NCBI GenBank assembly: GCA_031286225.1
Contig: JAITUQ010000025.1
Span: 1-64,000, forward strand
From: Candidatus Methanorudis spinitermitis
GTDB taxonomy: Archaea; Methanobacteriota; Methanobacteria; Methanobacteriales; Methanobacteriaceae
Length of the DNA: 64,000 nucleotides
Reading direction: 5' to 3'
Positions 18,371 to 29,162 of this stretch are shown in pieces. Made by a program: the position numbers and the translations under genes. Numbering within the stretch: the first letter of the stretch is position 1; the number at the start of each line of letters is the position of its first letter. Below the pieces are notes generated by a model. It searched no databases. It was not told the origin of the DNA and saw nothing but the letters and a program-made list of their open reading frames with translations.

Positions 18371-20371
18371 CTATTTAATCTTTTCTCCAATTTCACATTC
18401 ATCAGGACTTAAAAGAGCAACACTATCTGATGTAGCAAGAATCATTCCTTCAGATTTTACTCCAAATAATTTAGCTGGTTTTAAGTTAACCAAAACAGCT
18501 ACTTTTTTATTTATCAATTCTCCAAGAGAATATTTTTCAGCTATTCCCGCCACAACTTGGATTTCTTTTTTTTTAACATCAACCTGTAACTTTAATAACT
18601 TTTTTGATCCTTCAATAGCTTCTGCTTTAATGATATTCCCTATTCTAATGTCCATTTTTCCAAAATCATCAATTGTTATAATGTCACTCATAGAATCTTC
18701 TCCAGATATTCTTTTTTCTTCACTTTCTAAGTTTTTATAAAGCTTTTCTTTTTCTTCTTCAATAGTTTCATCTTCAATCTTTTTAAACAACGGTTTAGCT
18801 TTGTTTATTTCTTGACCTATTTCAAGTGGAACTTTACTATCTTTCCAATCAGACCCACCAGCTATGTTCATAGTATTTAAGATTTTTTGCGCTGTTTTTG
18901 GAATATAAGGTTTTAAAAGAATAGCTACTGTCTTTGAAAGCTCATTACATAAATATAAACAATTAGCTGCTCTTTCGTGATCTTCTTTAATAGCTTTCCA
19001 AGGTTCTTGATCATTAAAATATTTGTTTCCTTCTTTAGATATTTTAATTATTTCAACTAAACCTTCTCTAAATTTAAATTCAGATATTAATTCACCAACT
19101 TTATCTGGAATATTTTGAATTTTTTCCTTAAATTCTATATCATTATTATTTAAATTTTTATATTCTGGAACCTCACTATTGAAGAATTTTTTTGTAAAAG
19201 TAAATGTTCTATGTAAGAAATTTCCTAAAACATCCGCTAATTCATCATTAACTCTTCTTCCAAAATCATCCCATGAAAAATCAGTATCTTTATTTAATGG
19301 TGCATTAACTGTAAGATAGTATCTAAGTAAATCTGAATCATAGTTTTTCACGAAATCTTCAACCCAAATAACCCAACCTTTACTCGTTGACATTTTCATA
19401 CCTTCTAATGATAGGTATTCTCCAGCTATTATATTGGTAGGGAGCCTGCAACCATAAGCTTCAAGTAGTGATGGCCAAAATATTGCATGATGGTATATTA
19501 TGTCTTTACCAATAAAGTGAATGGTTTTATCATTCCAATAGTCTTCCCATTTCTTTCCACTTTTTTTAGACCATTGTGATGCAGAAGATATGTATCCAAG
19601 GAATGCTTCACCCCAAACATATATTATTTTTCCATTAGCCTCATCAAGAGGTATTGGAATTCCCCAATCCATATCTCTACTTAGAATCCAATCTTTTAAT
19701 CCCTCTTTTAACCAATTTTTAGCATAATTTCTAACATTAGCTGGCATATCTTCACTTGAATTTATGTATTCTTCAATAGCTTCTTGGAATTTACTTAATC
19801 TAAAGAAGTAGTGATTAGAGTTTTTAATAACAGGTCTATTCCTACAACTTAAACATTCAGGTTTAATTAAATCAACAGCATCTAAATGTCGCCCACAACT
19901 TTCGCAATGATCTCCTCTAGCTCCTTCACTTTTACAATAATGACAAATTCCTTCAACATATCGGTCTGGTAAAAATTTCCCACATTTTTCACAATATAGC
20001 TGTTGAATTTCTTTTTCATATATTAAATCCTTATTATATAAATCTAAGAAGAAATTTTGAGCTATTTTATAGTGTACCTCATCAGTAGTACGACTAAAAT
20101 TGTCAAAAGATATATCACAAGATTTAAGGTCATTAGCTATAATATCATGATATCTTGTAGCTATTTCCATTGGAGTTTTTCCTTCCTTGTCTGCTTTAAC
20201 AGCTATTGGAGTACCATGTTCATCACTAGCTGATACTAATAATACATCATTTCCAATCATTCTATTGTACCTTGCATAAATATCAGCAGGAATATAAGTT
20301 GATCTTAAATGCCCTAAATGACAAGGACCATTTGCATAAGGTAGTGCACAGGAAATAAATATTTTTTTCAT
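18371..20371 (-). CDS. metG: methionyl-tRNA synthetase
   Basis: Charges tRNA-Met with methionine. Class I synthetase of 666 residues: [19 protein letters not shown] carries the HIGH-type motif, a four-Cys zinc knuckle set follows ([39 protein letters not shown]), and [13 protein letters not shown] carries KMSKS. The last 110 residues are the EMAP/Trbp111-like tRNA-binding domain ([39 protein letters not shown]), so the fused dimerising form. ATG 20371 follows GGGAGTATAG. Single gene. Confidence 0.96.
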   Translation of the reverse strand: MKKIFISCALPYANGPCHLGHLRSTYIPADIYARYNRMIGNDVLLVSASDEHGTPIAVKADKEGKTPMEIATRYHDIIANDLKSCDISFDNFSRTTDEVHYKIAQNFFLDLYNKDLIYEKEIQQLYCEKCGKFLPDRYVEGICHYCKSEGARGDHCESCGRHLDAVDLIKPECLSCRNRPVIKNSNHYFFRLSKFQEAIEEYINSSEDMPANVRNYAKNWLKEGLKDWILSRDMDWGIPIPLDEANGKIIYVWGEAFLGYISSASQWSKKSGKKWEDYWNDKTIHFIGKDIIYHHAIFWPSLLEAYGCRLPTNIIAGEYLSLEGMKMSTSKGWVIWVEDFVKNYDSDLLRYYLTVNAPLNKDTDFSWDDFGRRVNDELADVLGNFLHRTFTFTKKFFNSEVPEYKNLNNNDIEFKEKIQNIPDKVGELISEFKFREGLVEIIKISKEGNKYFNDQEPWKAIKEDHERAANCLYLCNELSKTVAILLKPYIPKTAQKILNTMNIAGGSDWKDSKVPLEIGQEINKAKPLFKKIEDETIEEEKEKLYKNLESEEKRISGEDSMSDIITIDDFGKMDIRIGNIIKAEAIEGSKKLLKLQVDVKKKEIQVVAGIAEKYSLGELINKKVAVLVNLKPAKLFGVKSEGMILATSDSVALLSPDECEIGEKIK

Positions 20372-20868
20372 TCTATACTCCCATTATTTTGTTAATTATT
20401 AGCTAAATTATTTTTAATTAGATTATTACATATTAATCTGAATCTATCTATAAATTTTTAATTAAATTTTTAATTAGTTTTGGATGACTTTTTTTATGTT
20501 ATTGATGATTTTTTTTATTTTTAATTAGTTTTGGATGATTTAATTAATTTTGATTACAATTATAGATTTTATCAAAAATATTTAATAAACTAAATATGCT
20601 ATATTTTACATTATTTTCTTATATAAACATGTTGATTTAATTTTAAAACTTTTAAATCGCTTTTGATAAATATTTTATAGCTAAAAACCTTTTAATTTTT
20701 ATAAATAAATTAATTTTTCTTCAACATACTTTTAAATTTTTTATTTTCTAATAACTAGCTAAAAAAGATGATAATACTCAATTTTTTCAAAAAAATAGAA
20801 ACTATTTCTAAGATTTAAATGAAATTTATGTATCAATATTTTTATTATTTAAAAATAAATAAATTATC
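20372..20868. other. divergent intergenic region between metG and priL
   Basis: 497 bases containing the promoters of metG (minus) and priL (plus). The string TTTTTAATTAGTTTTGGATGA appears twice (near 20467 and 20517), a local duplication of about 50 bp. No ORF or RNA gene was recognised. Confidence 0.4.
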
Positions 20869-22278
20869 ATGGTATTATTATCATTTATTAATCCATTATC
20901 ATTAGAAGGTCAAGAAATACTTGGTGAGAGGATAGACCTTAACTCGGTTTTTGATGAAAATGAGGAACTTATAAGAATTAGTGAATATTTTAGTGAAGGA
21001 ATTATTAGTGATGAGGGGAAAATTCCTAAAAATTATGGAGAATTAGCTTTAAAAAGGATTGAATGGTTTTTTAGAGAAAAAAATGACAAAGATTTTAAAA
21101 TTAATGAGTACTCTTACTTTTTCAATGAAGCTATAGAAGAATTTGATGTAGTAGCTTTCCATTTATTAGCTCAAGCTATAGCTAATAAATATAATACAAA
21201 TTCTCGAGAATCAAAGCTATTTACAGAATCTCAAAATAGAATTATCGAAGAAAGATTAAATAGAATTTCAACTGACATTAGACATGAATTAGTGGATAAA
21301 ATCTTAAATGAGTTACTTAATAATATTAACGCCCTTAAATGGACTGATTTAACCGATTTAATCTCATCAAAAAAGATATTTTTAGCTGATTTACTCCTAA
21401 AAAATGGAGAAATAATCTTAAATGAAGAAGAATTTAGACAGGCATATCATGAAGATATTAAAGATTGGCCTGAGCGAAGAATTTCTATGGTTTACAATAA
21501 ATTAGTAGGATACAGAATAAGAGAATTAATCTTAACTAAAATCATTGTTCAAAATACTGAAGATTATTTAAAAAGTATTAAAGAAAAATTAGCTACAATC
21601 GAGATTCACCCAGCAATTAAAGTTTTAGGAGAAGAATTAGAAGATCATTTAAATAAACTTAATGAAAAGTATAGTAGATTCTATTCAGGAGGAGGATTTG
21701 GTGAAGGAAGCTATGAACTAGCTAAATTATCTAAAGAAGCTTTTCCTCCCTGTGTTCTTAAAACTATAGAAGGTGTAAAATCAGGAAATAGAAATGATGC
21801 AATTGTCTTATTTTTGACCTCTTTTATTTCTTATGCAAGATTAAATCCCCAAGTTTTTAGACTTGATCAAACTATAAATGTAACAGACGTTGATCCAGAT
21901 TTAAAGATAACTTATAATGAAATATTACCAATAATTAATGAAGCAGCAGCTAATGCTGTTCCTCCATTATTTGAAGATCAACCACAAGAAAAAATTAATA
22001 TTGTATCAAAATTAGGTTTTGGAATGTATAGTGAACCTAAATTGGAAAATGAAGGAGAAACTAAGTGGTATACTCCAATGAGTTGTGAAAAAATTAAACT
22101 TCACCTTGGAAATCTTTGTAGAGCAGATAAAACTTGTAAAAAAATTGGAAATCCTCTGTCTTATTACTCTTTAAAAAAATGGCAGATTAAAAAGGAAAAT
22201 GAAGGAAAATCAAAACAAATAAAAAACAATACTAAAGGAAAAGTAAATAAGAATGAAATAAGTAATGAAAAAACATAA
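20869..22278 (+). CDS. priL: DNA primase large subunit
   Basis: Regulatory subunit of archaeal replicative primase; binds PriS and sets primer initiation and length. The 469-residue protein has a helical N-terminal domain that docks PriS and a C-terminal domain with four cysteines that bind a [4Fe-4S] cluster in the family: FPPCVLKTI, PMSCEKIKLHL, GNLCRAD and KTCKKIGNPLSYYSLK. A basic tail follows. ATG 20869 has no Shine-Dalgarno site, so the message may be leaderless. priS follows 238 bases downstream on the same strand; the pair is probably expressed together. Confidence 0.93.
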   Translation: MVLLSFINPLSLEGQEILGERIDLNSVFDENEELIRISEYFSEGIISDEGKIPKNYGELALKRIEWFFREKNDKDFKINEYSYFFNEAIEEFDVVAFHLLAQAIANKYNTNSRESKLFTESQNRIIEERLNRISTDIRHELVDKILNELLNNINALKWTDLTDLISSKKIFLADLLLKNGEIILNEEEFRQAYHEDIKDWPERRISMVYNKLVGYRIRELILTKIIVQNTEDYLKSIKEKLATIEIHPAIKVLGEELEDHLNKLNEKYSRFYSGGGFGEGSYELAKLSKEAFPPCVLKTIEGVKSGNRNDAIVLFLTSFISYARLNPQVFRLDQTINVTDVDPDLKITYNEILPIINEAAANAVPPLFEDQPQEKINIVSKLGFGMYSEPKLENEGETKWYTPMSCEKIKLHLGNLCRADKTCKKIGNPLSYYSLKKWQIKKENEGKSKQIKNNTKGKVNKNEISNEKT

Positions 22279-22516
22279 AATAGCTATTAATCATTATTTT
22301 TTATAATTATAATAGCTTTAAATTATTCTTATTTAATTATATATCTATAAATTACTTTTATTTAGAATTATAATTACTATTACTAATTACTTTTTTAATT
22401 AAATATTTATAAATAATTTTTATTTACATTATTACTATTATTTATTCCATGAATATATTCATTTAAATCAAATTTAAATTAACTATTATGATTAACAAGC
22501 ATTTAATGGTGTTTTT

Positions 22517-23437
22517 ATTTTCACTGAAGCTACATTAAAAGAAAGAAGGCAGTATTATCGTGAAGAATGGTCAGAAAAAGACCTTCCTAGTTTTATTGTT
22601 GAGGAACTACATAAGAGAGAATTTGGTTTTGATCATTTTGGAAAAGGGCCTAATGATAGATATAAAGTCTTCAAATCAAGAGACTATCTTAAAAGATTTT
22701 TGAAATATAAATCTCCCTTTGCAGCTTATATTTCAGTAGCTTTTTACAATAACCCAAGAAGAAGGGAGGATTGGCTTAAATCAGAATTTGTTTTTGATGT
22801 GGATGCTAAAGATATGCCAATTCGATCATGTAATTGTGAAAATGTTTGCAAAACATGTTTAAATGAAGCTTTAGAATTTGTTCAAGAGTTAGTTGATTCT
22901 TTAAATGATGATTTAGGTCTTTCCAATATTCATATAGTCTACTCTGGAAGAGGTTACCATATTAGAATTTTAGATAAAGATATTATGGAAACTAGTAGTG
23001 AACTTAGAGGAGAACTTGTAAAATATGTTACAGGTGCAAATATTCCAAAAAACTCAATTTCATTAGGTTATACAAACCTCTTCAATAAAAGAGTTAAAAG
23101 AAATATTTTACATTTAACAGGTCATGAAAAAATTGAAGGAATTAATCCAAAACTAATGAAGGATACAATTAAAAATAGCTATTTTTTAAATGATAATCAA
23201 TGGGGATCATTTCAAGGACGTATTGGCCCAATAAGATATAAAAATTTATTAAATGCAATGGCAAGAGTGAATTTAACTGCAGTTGATGCTAAAGTTTCAA
23301 TAGATCTTAAAAGGATACTTAGACTTCCAAGTTCTCTTCATTCTAAAGTTAGTATGAAGTGTGTCGAGGTAAAAAATCCAGAAACTTTTGATCCATTTAA
23401 AGAAGCTGTTCCTAAATTTATTAATGAGCGAAAGTAG
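22517..23437 (+). CDS. priS: DNA primase catalytic small subunit, apparent ATT start
   Basis: Synthesises RNA/DNA primers. The open frame starts after a stop at about 22496 and contains no ATG, GTG or TTG before codon 62 (TTG 22700), which would delete essential sequence. Homologous sequence begins much earlier: FTEATLKERRQYYREEWSEK and REFGFDHFGKGPNDRYKVF are standard PriS N-terminal motifs. ATT 22517 lies five bases after GGTG (22508-22511), exactly the spacing used by ATG genes here, and gives 306 residues, the normal size. Catalytic residues are intact: FVFDVDAKD (metal-binding Asp pair) and YSGRGYHIRI, and a zinc knuckle CNCENVCKTC. The alternative is a one-base deletion in the T run at 22512-22516, since ATG 22507 (ATGGTG) is in another frame. 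Operon with priL. Confidence 0.9.
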   Translation: MFTEATLKERRQYYREEWSEKDLPSFIVEELHKREFGFDHFGKGPNDRYKVFKSRDYLKRFLKYKSPFAAYISVAFYNNPRRREDWLKSEFVFDVDAKDMPIRSCNCENVCKTCLNEALEFVQELVDSLNDDLGLSNIHIVYSGRGYHIRILDKDIMETSSELRGELVKYVTGANIPKNSISLGYTNLFNKRVKRNILHLTGHEKIEGINPKLMKDTIKNSYFLNDNQWGSFQGRIGPIRYKNLLNAMARVNLTAVDAKVSIDLKRILRLPSSLHSKVSMKCVEVKNPETFDPFKEAVPKFINERK

Positions 23438-23685
23438 ATTATGCTTTTTTTAAAAAAATATTAAATTTTTATTAGCTATCATTATACTATTTATTAAAAT
23501 AATAATTATAAATATTTTAATAATGATGATGTTGAAAATTAGAAGTTTAATATTAAAAATAATCTATATGATTAAATTTTATATGAAAATAATAATTATG
23601 AAAATAATTATTAATTTAAAAAGTTTTACTATAACTATAATGTAAAGTTTTTCTATAGCTTGTTATGATTGATTAAATGACTTAG

Positions 23686-25095
23686 CTACCTTTTAAGTAA
23701 CTGTCCTGGATTTAAAAAATCATCTAAAAATTTTAAAAAATCATTAAAATAGCTAATATTAGCTTCATCGTTTAAATAGTTATCATTATTTAATAGTTCT
23801 TTTATATCATTTAATTCATAGCTATTTATTATAGTTTCTTTTAAATTTTTTCCTACTTTTATGATATGAATATGTTCGCAAGTGAAAACAAATTTTATGA
23901 ATTCTTTTGCTGTTTCAAATTCTCTTTTTTTGTTTAAAACAAGAGTATCTCCTAAAATATAAGAAGTATCTTTGTGACTAGCTAAAAAGTTGCTACTTGC
24001 TTCTTCACCCCAAATTTTCGGACCTTCATGAATCCTATATTTGCTTTGCTTGTAAACATTTAACTCAAAAATAAAAATAGCTATTTCATCTTCATCTGTC
24101 CAATAATCACTTTTAAAAACAGAAAAATCATTGTTTTCTAACTTTTCTTCAAGGGATACTTGGGTTTTTCTAAGTTGGGGATGTAAGGAATCAACTGGAA
24201 CATTAGGAATATTAAATTTAATTGTTATTATTTTTGTTTTCCTATCTCTAAATTGAGAAATAAGATAATTTAAATCGATTTTTTTCTTAAATTCATGGAA
24301 ATATTCATTTCTTTTCTTATTATCCGAGTTTAAAAAATTTCTAGAAGCTATAACAAATTCAGCCATTTTTTCTCTTTTCAGTGAAGCAGCTACATTCCTA
24401 TTTTTATCAATAGGATCAATAGCTATTAATGGATCTTTAAAGAACTTGGAAGTTCCATAACTTTCTAAATCGATTTTTGTATTATTTTTCCATTTAGATA
24501 CTTTTTGCATTGTGTTTTCAAAATTATCATATTTTAAAATTAGAATTTCACAAAGATAACCTGCAAAGCCACCTACTTTAAATTCTGATCCATAAGTTCC
24601 AATTTCGCTCATGAATTTTTTAAGAAGTAAAACTTCATCTTTTTGATTTTCAGTTAAGTGTTTTTCCATGTATTGGGTATGAAGAAGTGTTCGATCTACT
24701 GCTGATTTTAATTGATTTGCATTATCTATTTTGTAACATGGAACAAAATCTACATCATAATTGTTTATATGGCTTATAATATATGGATGTGAAGCATATT
24801 TTTTTTCAGCTGTTCCATTTAGATGTTTACTACATTCATATCCTAAATATAACCCTTTTTCTTTTAAATAATCTTCAGATTTTTCAAGTGGGAAGTTAAT
24901 GAAAATATCAATATCTGCTTTTCCAGAAAGCCAAGTGTCTTTAGCTACAGAACCAACTAGAATAGCTTCAACATCTATATTTTCTTTTTCTGATTTTTTG
25001 TTTATATAATCAATTGCCTCTTTAGCTATTTTATGAACTGTTTCTCTTTCAGACTTTGATGGTTTTATTTCTTTTAAAATTTCTCTGTAGTTCAT
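23686..25095 (-). CDS. cca: CCA-adding tRNA nucleotidyltransferase, archaeal class I
   Basis: Adds or repairs the 3' CCA of tRNAs without a nucleic acid template. The 469-residue protein carries the polymerase-beta-type motif VGSVAKDTWLSGKADIDIFI (two catalytic Asp), the third carboxylate in NNYDVDFVPCYKI, and VGGFAGYLCEILILKY and a C-terminal tail domain typical of the archaeal enzyme. ATG 25095 follows GTGATTTT. Lies in a minus-strand row with thpR and the aromatic pathway genes but is separated from them by about 300 bases. Confidence 0.95.
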   Translation of the reverse strand: MNYREILKEIKPSKSERETVHKIAKEAIDYINKKSEKENIDVEAILVGSVAKDTWLSGKADIDIFINFPLEKSEDYLKEKGLYLGYECSKHLNGTAEKKYASHPYIISHINNYDVDFVPCYKIDNANQLKSAVDRTLLHTQYMEKHLTENQKDEVLLLKKFMSEIGTYGSEFKVGGFAGYLCEILILKYDNFENTMQKVSKWKNNTKIDLESYGTSKFFKDPLIAIDPIDKNRNVAASLKREKMAEFVIASRNFLNSDNKKRNEYFHEFKKKIDLNYLISQFRDRKTKIITIKFNIPNVPVDSLHPQLRKTQVSLEEKLENNDFSVFKSDYWTDEDEIAIFIFELNVYKQSKYRIHEGPKIWGEEASSNFLASHKDTSYILGDTLVLNKKREFETAKEFIKFVFTCEHIHIIKVGKNLKETIINSYELNDIKELLNNDNYLNDEANISYFNDFLKFLDDFLNPGQLLKR

Positions 25096-25403
25096 AAAAT
25101 CACATTTAATTAATTTTAAGATAATTTTGCAATGTTTTATTAATATACATAATAAATCTTATTCTTTATTATTAGTATGTTAATATAATTAGTATGTTAA
25201 TATAAATTAAAAAAATCCATATTAATTATAATTTTCATTAATATAAATTATTTATAATATTAGGATAAATATGAATTATAAAATATTTATTAATTATAAT
25301 CAGTATTTAAATATAAATTATTAATATTGGAATAAAATTTAAATTAAAAATTAGAATTGAATAAAGAATTGTAACCATTAATTAAAAAAGTTTTAACTAT
25401 TAA
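25096..25403. other. AT-rich spacer between thpR and cca
   Basis: 308 bases of A/T-rich DNA with several variants of the string AATATAAATTA. It holds the cca promoter on the minus strand and the 3' end of thpR. No gene or distinct repeat is supported. Confidence 0.35.
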
Positions 25404-25967
25404 TTATATACTGAAAGTTTTTAAATCAGAATAAATAGGTCCTTTGGGTGTTAATTCGCTCTTTTTTAATGATATTTTATCAATGCTCATTTTTCCTATT
25501 TTAATATCTTTGAAAGTAGCTATTTTCTCTTTAACTTCCTTTTTATTTTTTGGACTTCTCATTCTACCAATTGTTAGGTGAGGGGAATAATTTTTTTCTT
25601 TTTTAAAGCCTATTTTTTTAAATTCTTCATCTAATTTTTTAGCTAAATCCATTACTACTTGATTTTCCGTGATCCCAAGCCAAATTACTTTTATAAAATC
25701 TTCACTTGGAAAAGACCCAGTTCCTTCAATAGTTATATCTATAGGTTCATATTTTTTTAAAACATTTTCAGTAGATATTGATATTTTATCAACCATTTCT
25801 TCATTGATATTTCCAAAAAATTTTAGTGTAAAATGAATATTTTCTATTTCAACATATTTTATATTTGCATTTGTCTTTTCAAACTCTTTTTGAAGATCTT
25901 CAATTTTTTGAATCAATTTTTTATCAATATCAATAGCTAAAAAAGTCCTAAGTTTGGAATTATTCAT
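25404..25967 (-). CDS. thpR: RNA 2',3'-cyclic phosphodiesterase (2H family)
   Basis: Opens 2',3'-cyclic phosphate ends of RNA; formerly called 2'-5' RNA ligase LigT. The 187-residue protein has the two HxT signatures, IHFTLKFFGN (about residue 45) and PHLTIGRMRSPKNK (about 130), plus RTFLAIDID at the N terminus and GSFPSEDFIKVIWLGI between them. ATG 25967 follows AGTGATTAA. It sits downstream of dehydroquinate synthase II and upstream of cca on the same strand, in keeping with a role in tRNA or RNA end repair. Confidence 0.92.
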   Translation of the reverse strand: MNNSKLRTFLAIDIDKKLIQKIEDLQKEFEKTNANIKYVEIENIHFTLKFFGNINEEMVDKISISTENVLKKYEPIDITIEGTGSFPSEDFIKVIWLGITENQVVMDLAKKLDEEFKKIGFKKEKNYSPHLTIGRMRSPKNKKEVKEKIATFKDIKIGKMSIDKISLKKSELTPKGPIYSDLKTFSI

Positions 25968-26107
25968 TTAATCACTAAAATCCCTTTTCAACTTATTTTA
26001 ATATTTTGAGATTAGCTAGTTTTTATAGTTAAGATTAATTTTGATATAATTTGAGATTAGCTAATTTTTATAGTTAAGATTTACAAATTTTATTTTAAAA
26101 AGCTTAG

Positions 26108-27238
26108 CTATTTCTCGATAATTGTTTCTTCAATTGACATTCCAAAGTGCCTAGCACCTTTGTCTATAAAAACTTTAACTTTATCTCCAAGTTGAATATC
26201 AGAAACAGAAATAGCTTCTCCTTTATCATTTACAAGTCGGATTGTTTCAGCATTTTGAAGGAGTATTTTTATTTTTAAATCTTCATATTCTGCTTCAATA
26301 AGTATTAATGGTCTTTTTTCAATTTTTACTCGCCCAACAATGGTGGCTTTAGTTTTTCCATCTTTATCAACTACTAAAACTTCATCTCCAGTTTCAATTT
26401 CTGATAAATACTTTGTTTTATTTCCAGGAACCATGATATAAGCTTGAACAGGACCTGCATTTACTCTAAATGGTCTTGATGCTACATATTCACTTTCTAA
26501 GGATTCACTATGAACCAAAAACATAGTTTTTGAATAAGAACCAATTAGCATTCCTTCCCCAACATTCATCATAGCTGCTGCATCAATACAAACTCTATCT
26601 CCTATTCCAACAGGCTTTATTCCTGTTACAATTGCTTCTTTTAGATTGTATTCATTAGAGCTTGCATTTTGAATTAGATTAGCTATTTCTTTTATTTGAT
26701 TAAATTCTTTTGGTTGGAATATCACGCCATCAGTTCCAGTTTCTAATGTTTCAATAGCTAATTTAGCTTCACCGTAATTTGAAACAGCAGCTATAATTTT
26801 AACATCAACACTTTGAAGATCAGCTATTATATTTTCAAGTGGAATAACCTTCCAATTTTTACCAACAAGGATTAAATAATCTACTATTTTTCCAAGTTTT
26901 CTTGCTAATTCTTCGTATTTTTTATTTTGAATTTCAATATAAGCTGCTACTGGACTTCCTTTATTTTTAAAATTTTTAGCTATTTTTAAATCATTTGATT
27001 CATCTAAATTATCTTTTAAAAGAAGAGTTCCATCTCCTTCTCCTTTGATTCCAACTAAAAGTATGTCTGATTGTTCATCTTCACTAATAACTTTTATATT
27101 TCCCAATTTTTGGATATTATCAATGTCTGTTAAATCTAAAACATGATCTATTCCTGATTCAAGAGATGTTGTAATTAACTCTTTTTTTTCCTCCCAACTT
27201 TTATCAGGAGACATTATCCAAGCAAATTTTTTTCTCAT
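26108..27238 (-). CDS. 3-dehydroquinate synthase II
   Basis: Converts 2-amino-3,7-dideoxy-D-threo-hept-6-ulosonate to 3-dehydroquinate by oxidative deamination and cyclisation, the archaeal entry to aromatic amino acids. ATG 27238 ([20 protein letters not shown]) is chosen over ATG 27250, because GGGAT lies five bases before it and relatives start with this motif; length 376. Family features: a TIM-like N-terminal half, [26 protein letters not shown]-type C-terminal beta domain with [20 protein letters not shown] and [20 protein letters not shown]. The gene for the preceding enzyme lies immediately upstream (about 150 bases), so the two form a pathway pair. Confidence 0.93.
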   Translation of the reverse strand: MRKKFAWIMSPDKSWEEKKELITTSLESGIDHVLDLTDIDNIQKLGNIKVISEDEQSDILLVGIKGEGDGTLLLKDNLDESNDLKIAKNFKNKGSPVAAYIEIQNKKYEELARKLGKIVDYLILVGKNWKVIPLENIIADLQSVDVKIIAAVSNYGEAKLAIETLETGTDGVIFQPKEFNQIKEIANLIQNASSNEYNLKEAIVTGIKPVGIGDRVCIDAAAMMNVGEGMLIGSYSKTMFLVHSESLESEYVASRPFRVNAGPVQAYIMVPGNKTKYLSEIETGDEVLVVDKDGKTKATIVGRVKIEKRPLILIEAEYEDLKIKILLQNAETIRLVNDKGEAISVSDIQLGDKVKVFIDKGARHFGMSIEETIIEK

Positions 27239-27396
27239 TCTAAATCCCATATACTGATTATTAAATTAAAATTATTATTCTAAACTTTTAATTGTTTTAA
27301 TTTTTTTTTAGAAATTAAATTATTATAATTTTTAATTTTTAAATTTAATTTATTTTTTAATGAAAAATCTTTAAATAATTATTAAATTATCATTAT

Positions 27397-28191
27397 CTAT
27401 TCATCTAAAATTTTTAAAGCTTCTTCAATACCCATATCTTTGTGAACAACTTCAGCAATAGCTTTTGTAATTTTTCCAGGGTTTTTTGCTTGGAAAAGGT
27501 TTCTTCCAAATGCTACACCAGCTCCACCAACTTCTAAAGAATCTTTAACCATTTCTAATAATTCTTTATCAGTGTCCACTTTAGGACCTCCAGCTATTAT
27601 AACCGGAACTAAAGCTCCTTCAACAACTTCTTTAAATGTATCAGGATCTCCAGTATAATTAGTTTTTATAATATCTACCCCAAGTTCTGAACCTACTCTT
27701 GCTGCATGTTTTACTAAGTTAACATCATGTTCATTTTTAATTTTTTCTCCACGAGGGTACATCATGGCAAGAATTGGAATTCCCCATTGGCTACATGTTT
27801 CAGCTATAAATCCTAATTCAGTTAACATATCTGATTCTTTTTCAGATCCAATATTAACATGAACAGAAACAGCATCGGCTCCAAGTTGTATAGCTTTTTC
27901 AACAGAAGTTACTAATACTTTATTGTTAGGATCAGGACTAAGTGATGTACTTGCTGATAAATGTATAATAAGACCAATATCTTTTCCATAACCTCTATGT
28001 CCATGTTCTATTATTCCTTTATGCATTAAAACAGCATCAGCTCCTCCTTTGGAGATATTTTCAATAGTTTCACTCATATTGACTATGCCTTTTACAGGAC
28101 CAACAGAAACTCCATGATCCATAGGAGCAATAACTGTTCTATTAGTCTTTCTGTTAATGATTCTTTCCATTCGAATTTTTTTTCCTATCAT
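27397..28191 (-). CDS. 2-amino-3,7-dideoxy-D-threo-hept-6-ulosonate synthase
   Basis: Class I aldolase-like enzyme joining 6-deoxy-5-ketofructose 1-phosphate and aspartate semialdehyde, the first step of the archaeal dehydroquinate route. The 264-residue protein starts [20 protein letters not shown] and has [38 protein letters not shown], the Schiff-base region [13 protein letters not shown] (Lys), and [15 protein letters not shown] with the [14 protein letters not shown] phosphate-binding end. ATG 28191 follows GGGGATTAGCT. Upstream of, and probably co-transcribed with, dehydroquinate synthase II. Fructose-bisphosphate aldolase of the same family is the alternative, but the neighbour favours this call. 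Confidence 0.93.
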   Translation of the reverse strand: MIGKKIRMERIINRKTNRTVIAPMDHGVSVGPVKGIVNMSETIENISKGGADAVLMHKGIIEHGHRGYGKDIGLIIHLSASTSLSPDPNNKVLVTSVEKAIQLGADAVSVHVNIGSEKESDMLTELGFIAETCSQWGIPILAMMYPRGEKIKNEHDVNLVKHAARVGSELGVDIIKTNYTGDPDTFKEVVEGALVPVIIAGGPKVDTDKELLEMVKDSLEVGGAGVAFGRNLFQAKNPGKITKAIAEVVHKDMGIEEALKILDE

Positions 28192-28496
28192 AGCTAATCC
28201 CCTGCAAATTAATCAATGAATATATTTTTTAATAATTTTAAAAACTATCTAATCAATATAGCTACTTTTAATATTATTTTCATTATTAATTTATTAATTT
28301 TTTATAATATTTATTATTATATATATTTAATATAATAAAAATTTATTTAAATATACAATTTAATATTAATTGATAAATCACATCTATTGAAAAATTTAAA
28401 CTACTTTTTTAAAAAATTTAGATAAAAAAGTTTTATAAAATATATAAAGTGAAAATCTTTTTTATTTAATATTTTAATTATATTTTCATTCTTTAA
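28192..28496. other. AT-rich spacer
   Basis: 305 bases, TATA-like runs (ATTATATATATTTAATAT near 28316) and nothing else; holds the promoter of the aromatic pathway pair on the minus strand. Confidence 0.35.
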
Positions 28497-29027
28497 TCAT
28501 TTAATAATTGATGTCCATAGCTTGAATTCATCTATTTGTGGAGGTATACCTTCACATCCACAAGATTCAAGCCAACCTTCTTTTGATTGAATATTTTCAC
28601 AAGTTACACTTGTATTAATGAAATCAACTAATCCTTTATTTCTTATAATAGTATGTTTTGGTTTTAATGTAGATGCCCATATATAATAAACCTTAAAAAC
28701 AGTATCTGGATGATAACCTCCACCTAAATCAATAGCTAAAGTATCACATTTATTTATTATTTTTGTAACTTGTTTTAATACTTCATGAAGACGTACATCT
28801 CCATTAATAAATTTTAAATTAGGATAAACAAGTTTTAAATTGTTCATTTTTGTTGTTGCTTCAGGACTGTTGTCTAAACATATTAATTTTCCATTTTCAA
28901 CTTTTTCAGCTATTAATTTGCTAGTTTTTCCAATATGGGATCCTAATTCAACAACTACATCATTTTCATTAAGGACATTACCTAATATCTTTCTATAAAT
29001 TTTTATATCATAGCTAATTTTTATCAT
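28497..29027 (-). CDS. SAM-dependent methyltransferase-like protein
   Basis: Protein of 176 residues with the class I Rossmann methyltransferase core: VVVELGSHIGKTSKLIAEKV (motif I, with ELGSHIGK in place of ExGxGxG), LICLDNSPEATTKMN (acidic residue after strand 2), FINGDVRLHEVL (motif II) and DTLAIDLGGGYHPDTVFKVY (motif IV). A C-terminal Cys cluster, SVTCENIQSKEGWLESCGCE, is unusual. Substrate cannot be named. ATG 29027 follows AAGGAATGAATA. Related proteins in methanogens are annotated only as methyltransferases. Confidence 0.7.
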   Translation of the reverse strand: MIKISYDIKIYRKILGNVLNENDVVVELGSHIGKTSKLIAEKVENGKLICLDNSPEATTKMNNLKLVYPNLKFINGDVRLHEVLKQVTKIINKCDTLAIDLGGGYHPDTVFKVYYIWASTLKPKHTIIRNKGLVDFINTSVTCENIQSKEGWLESCGCEGIPPQIDEFKLWTSIIK

Positions 29028-29162
29028 TATTCATTCCTTTTTCATAATTTATAAAATTTCTTTTTAATCTATTCCTGGTTATTTTGATTATAATTATAAC
29101 TATAATAATGGTAATATAATGTTTATATAATGATAAATCATTATAAAACAATAATTGGTCCT

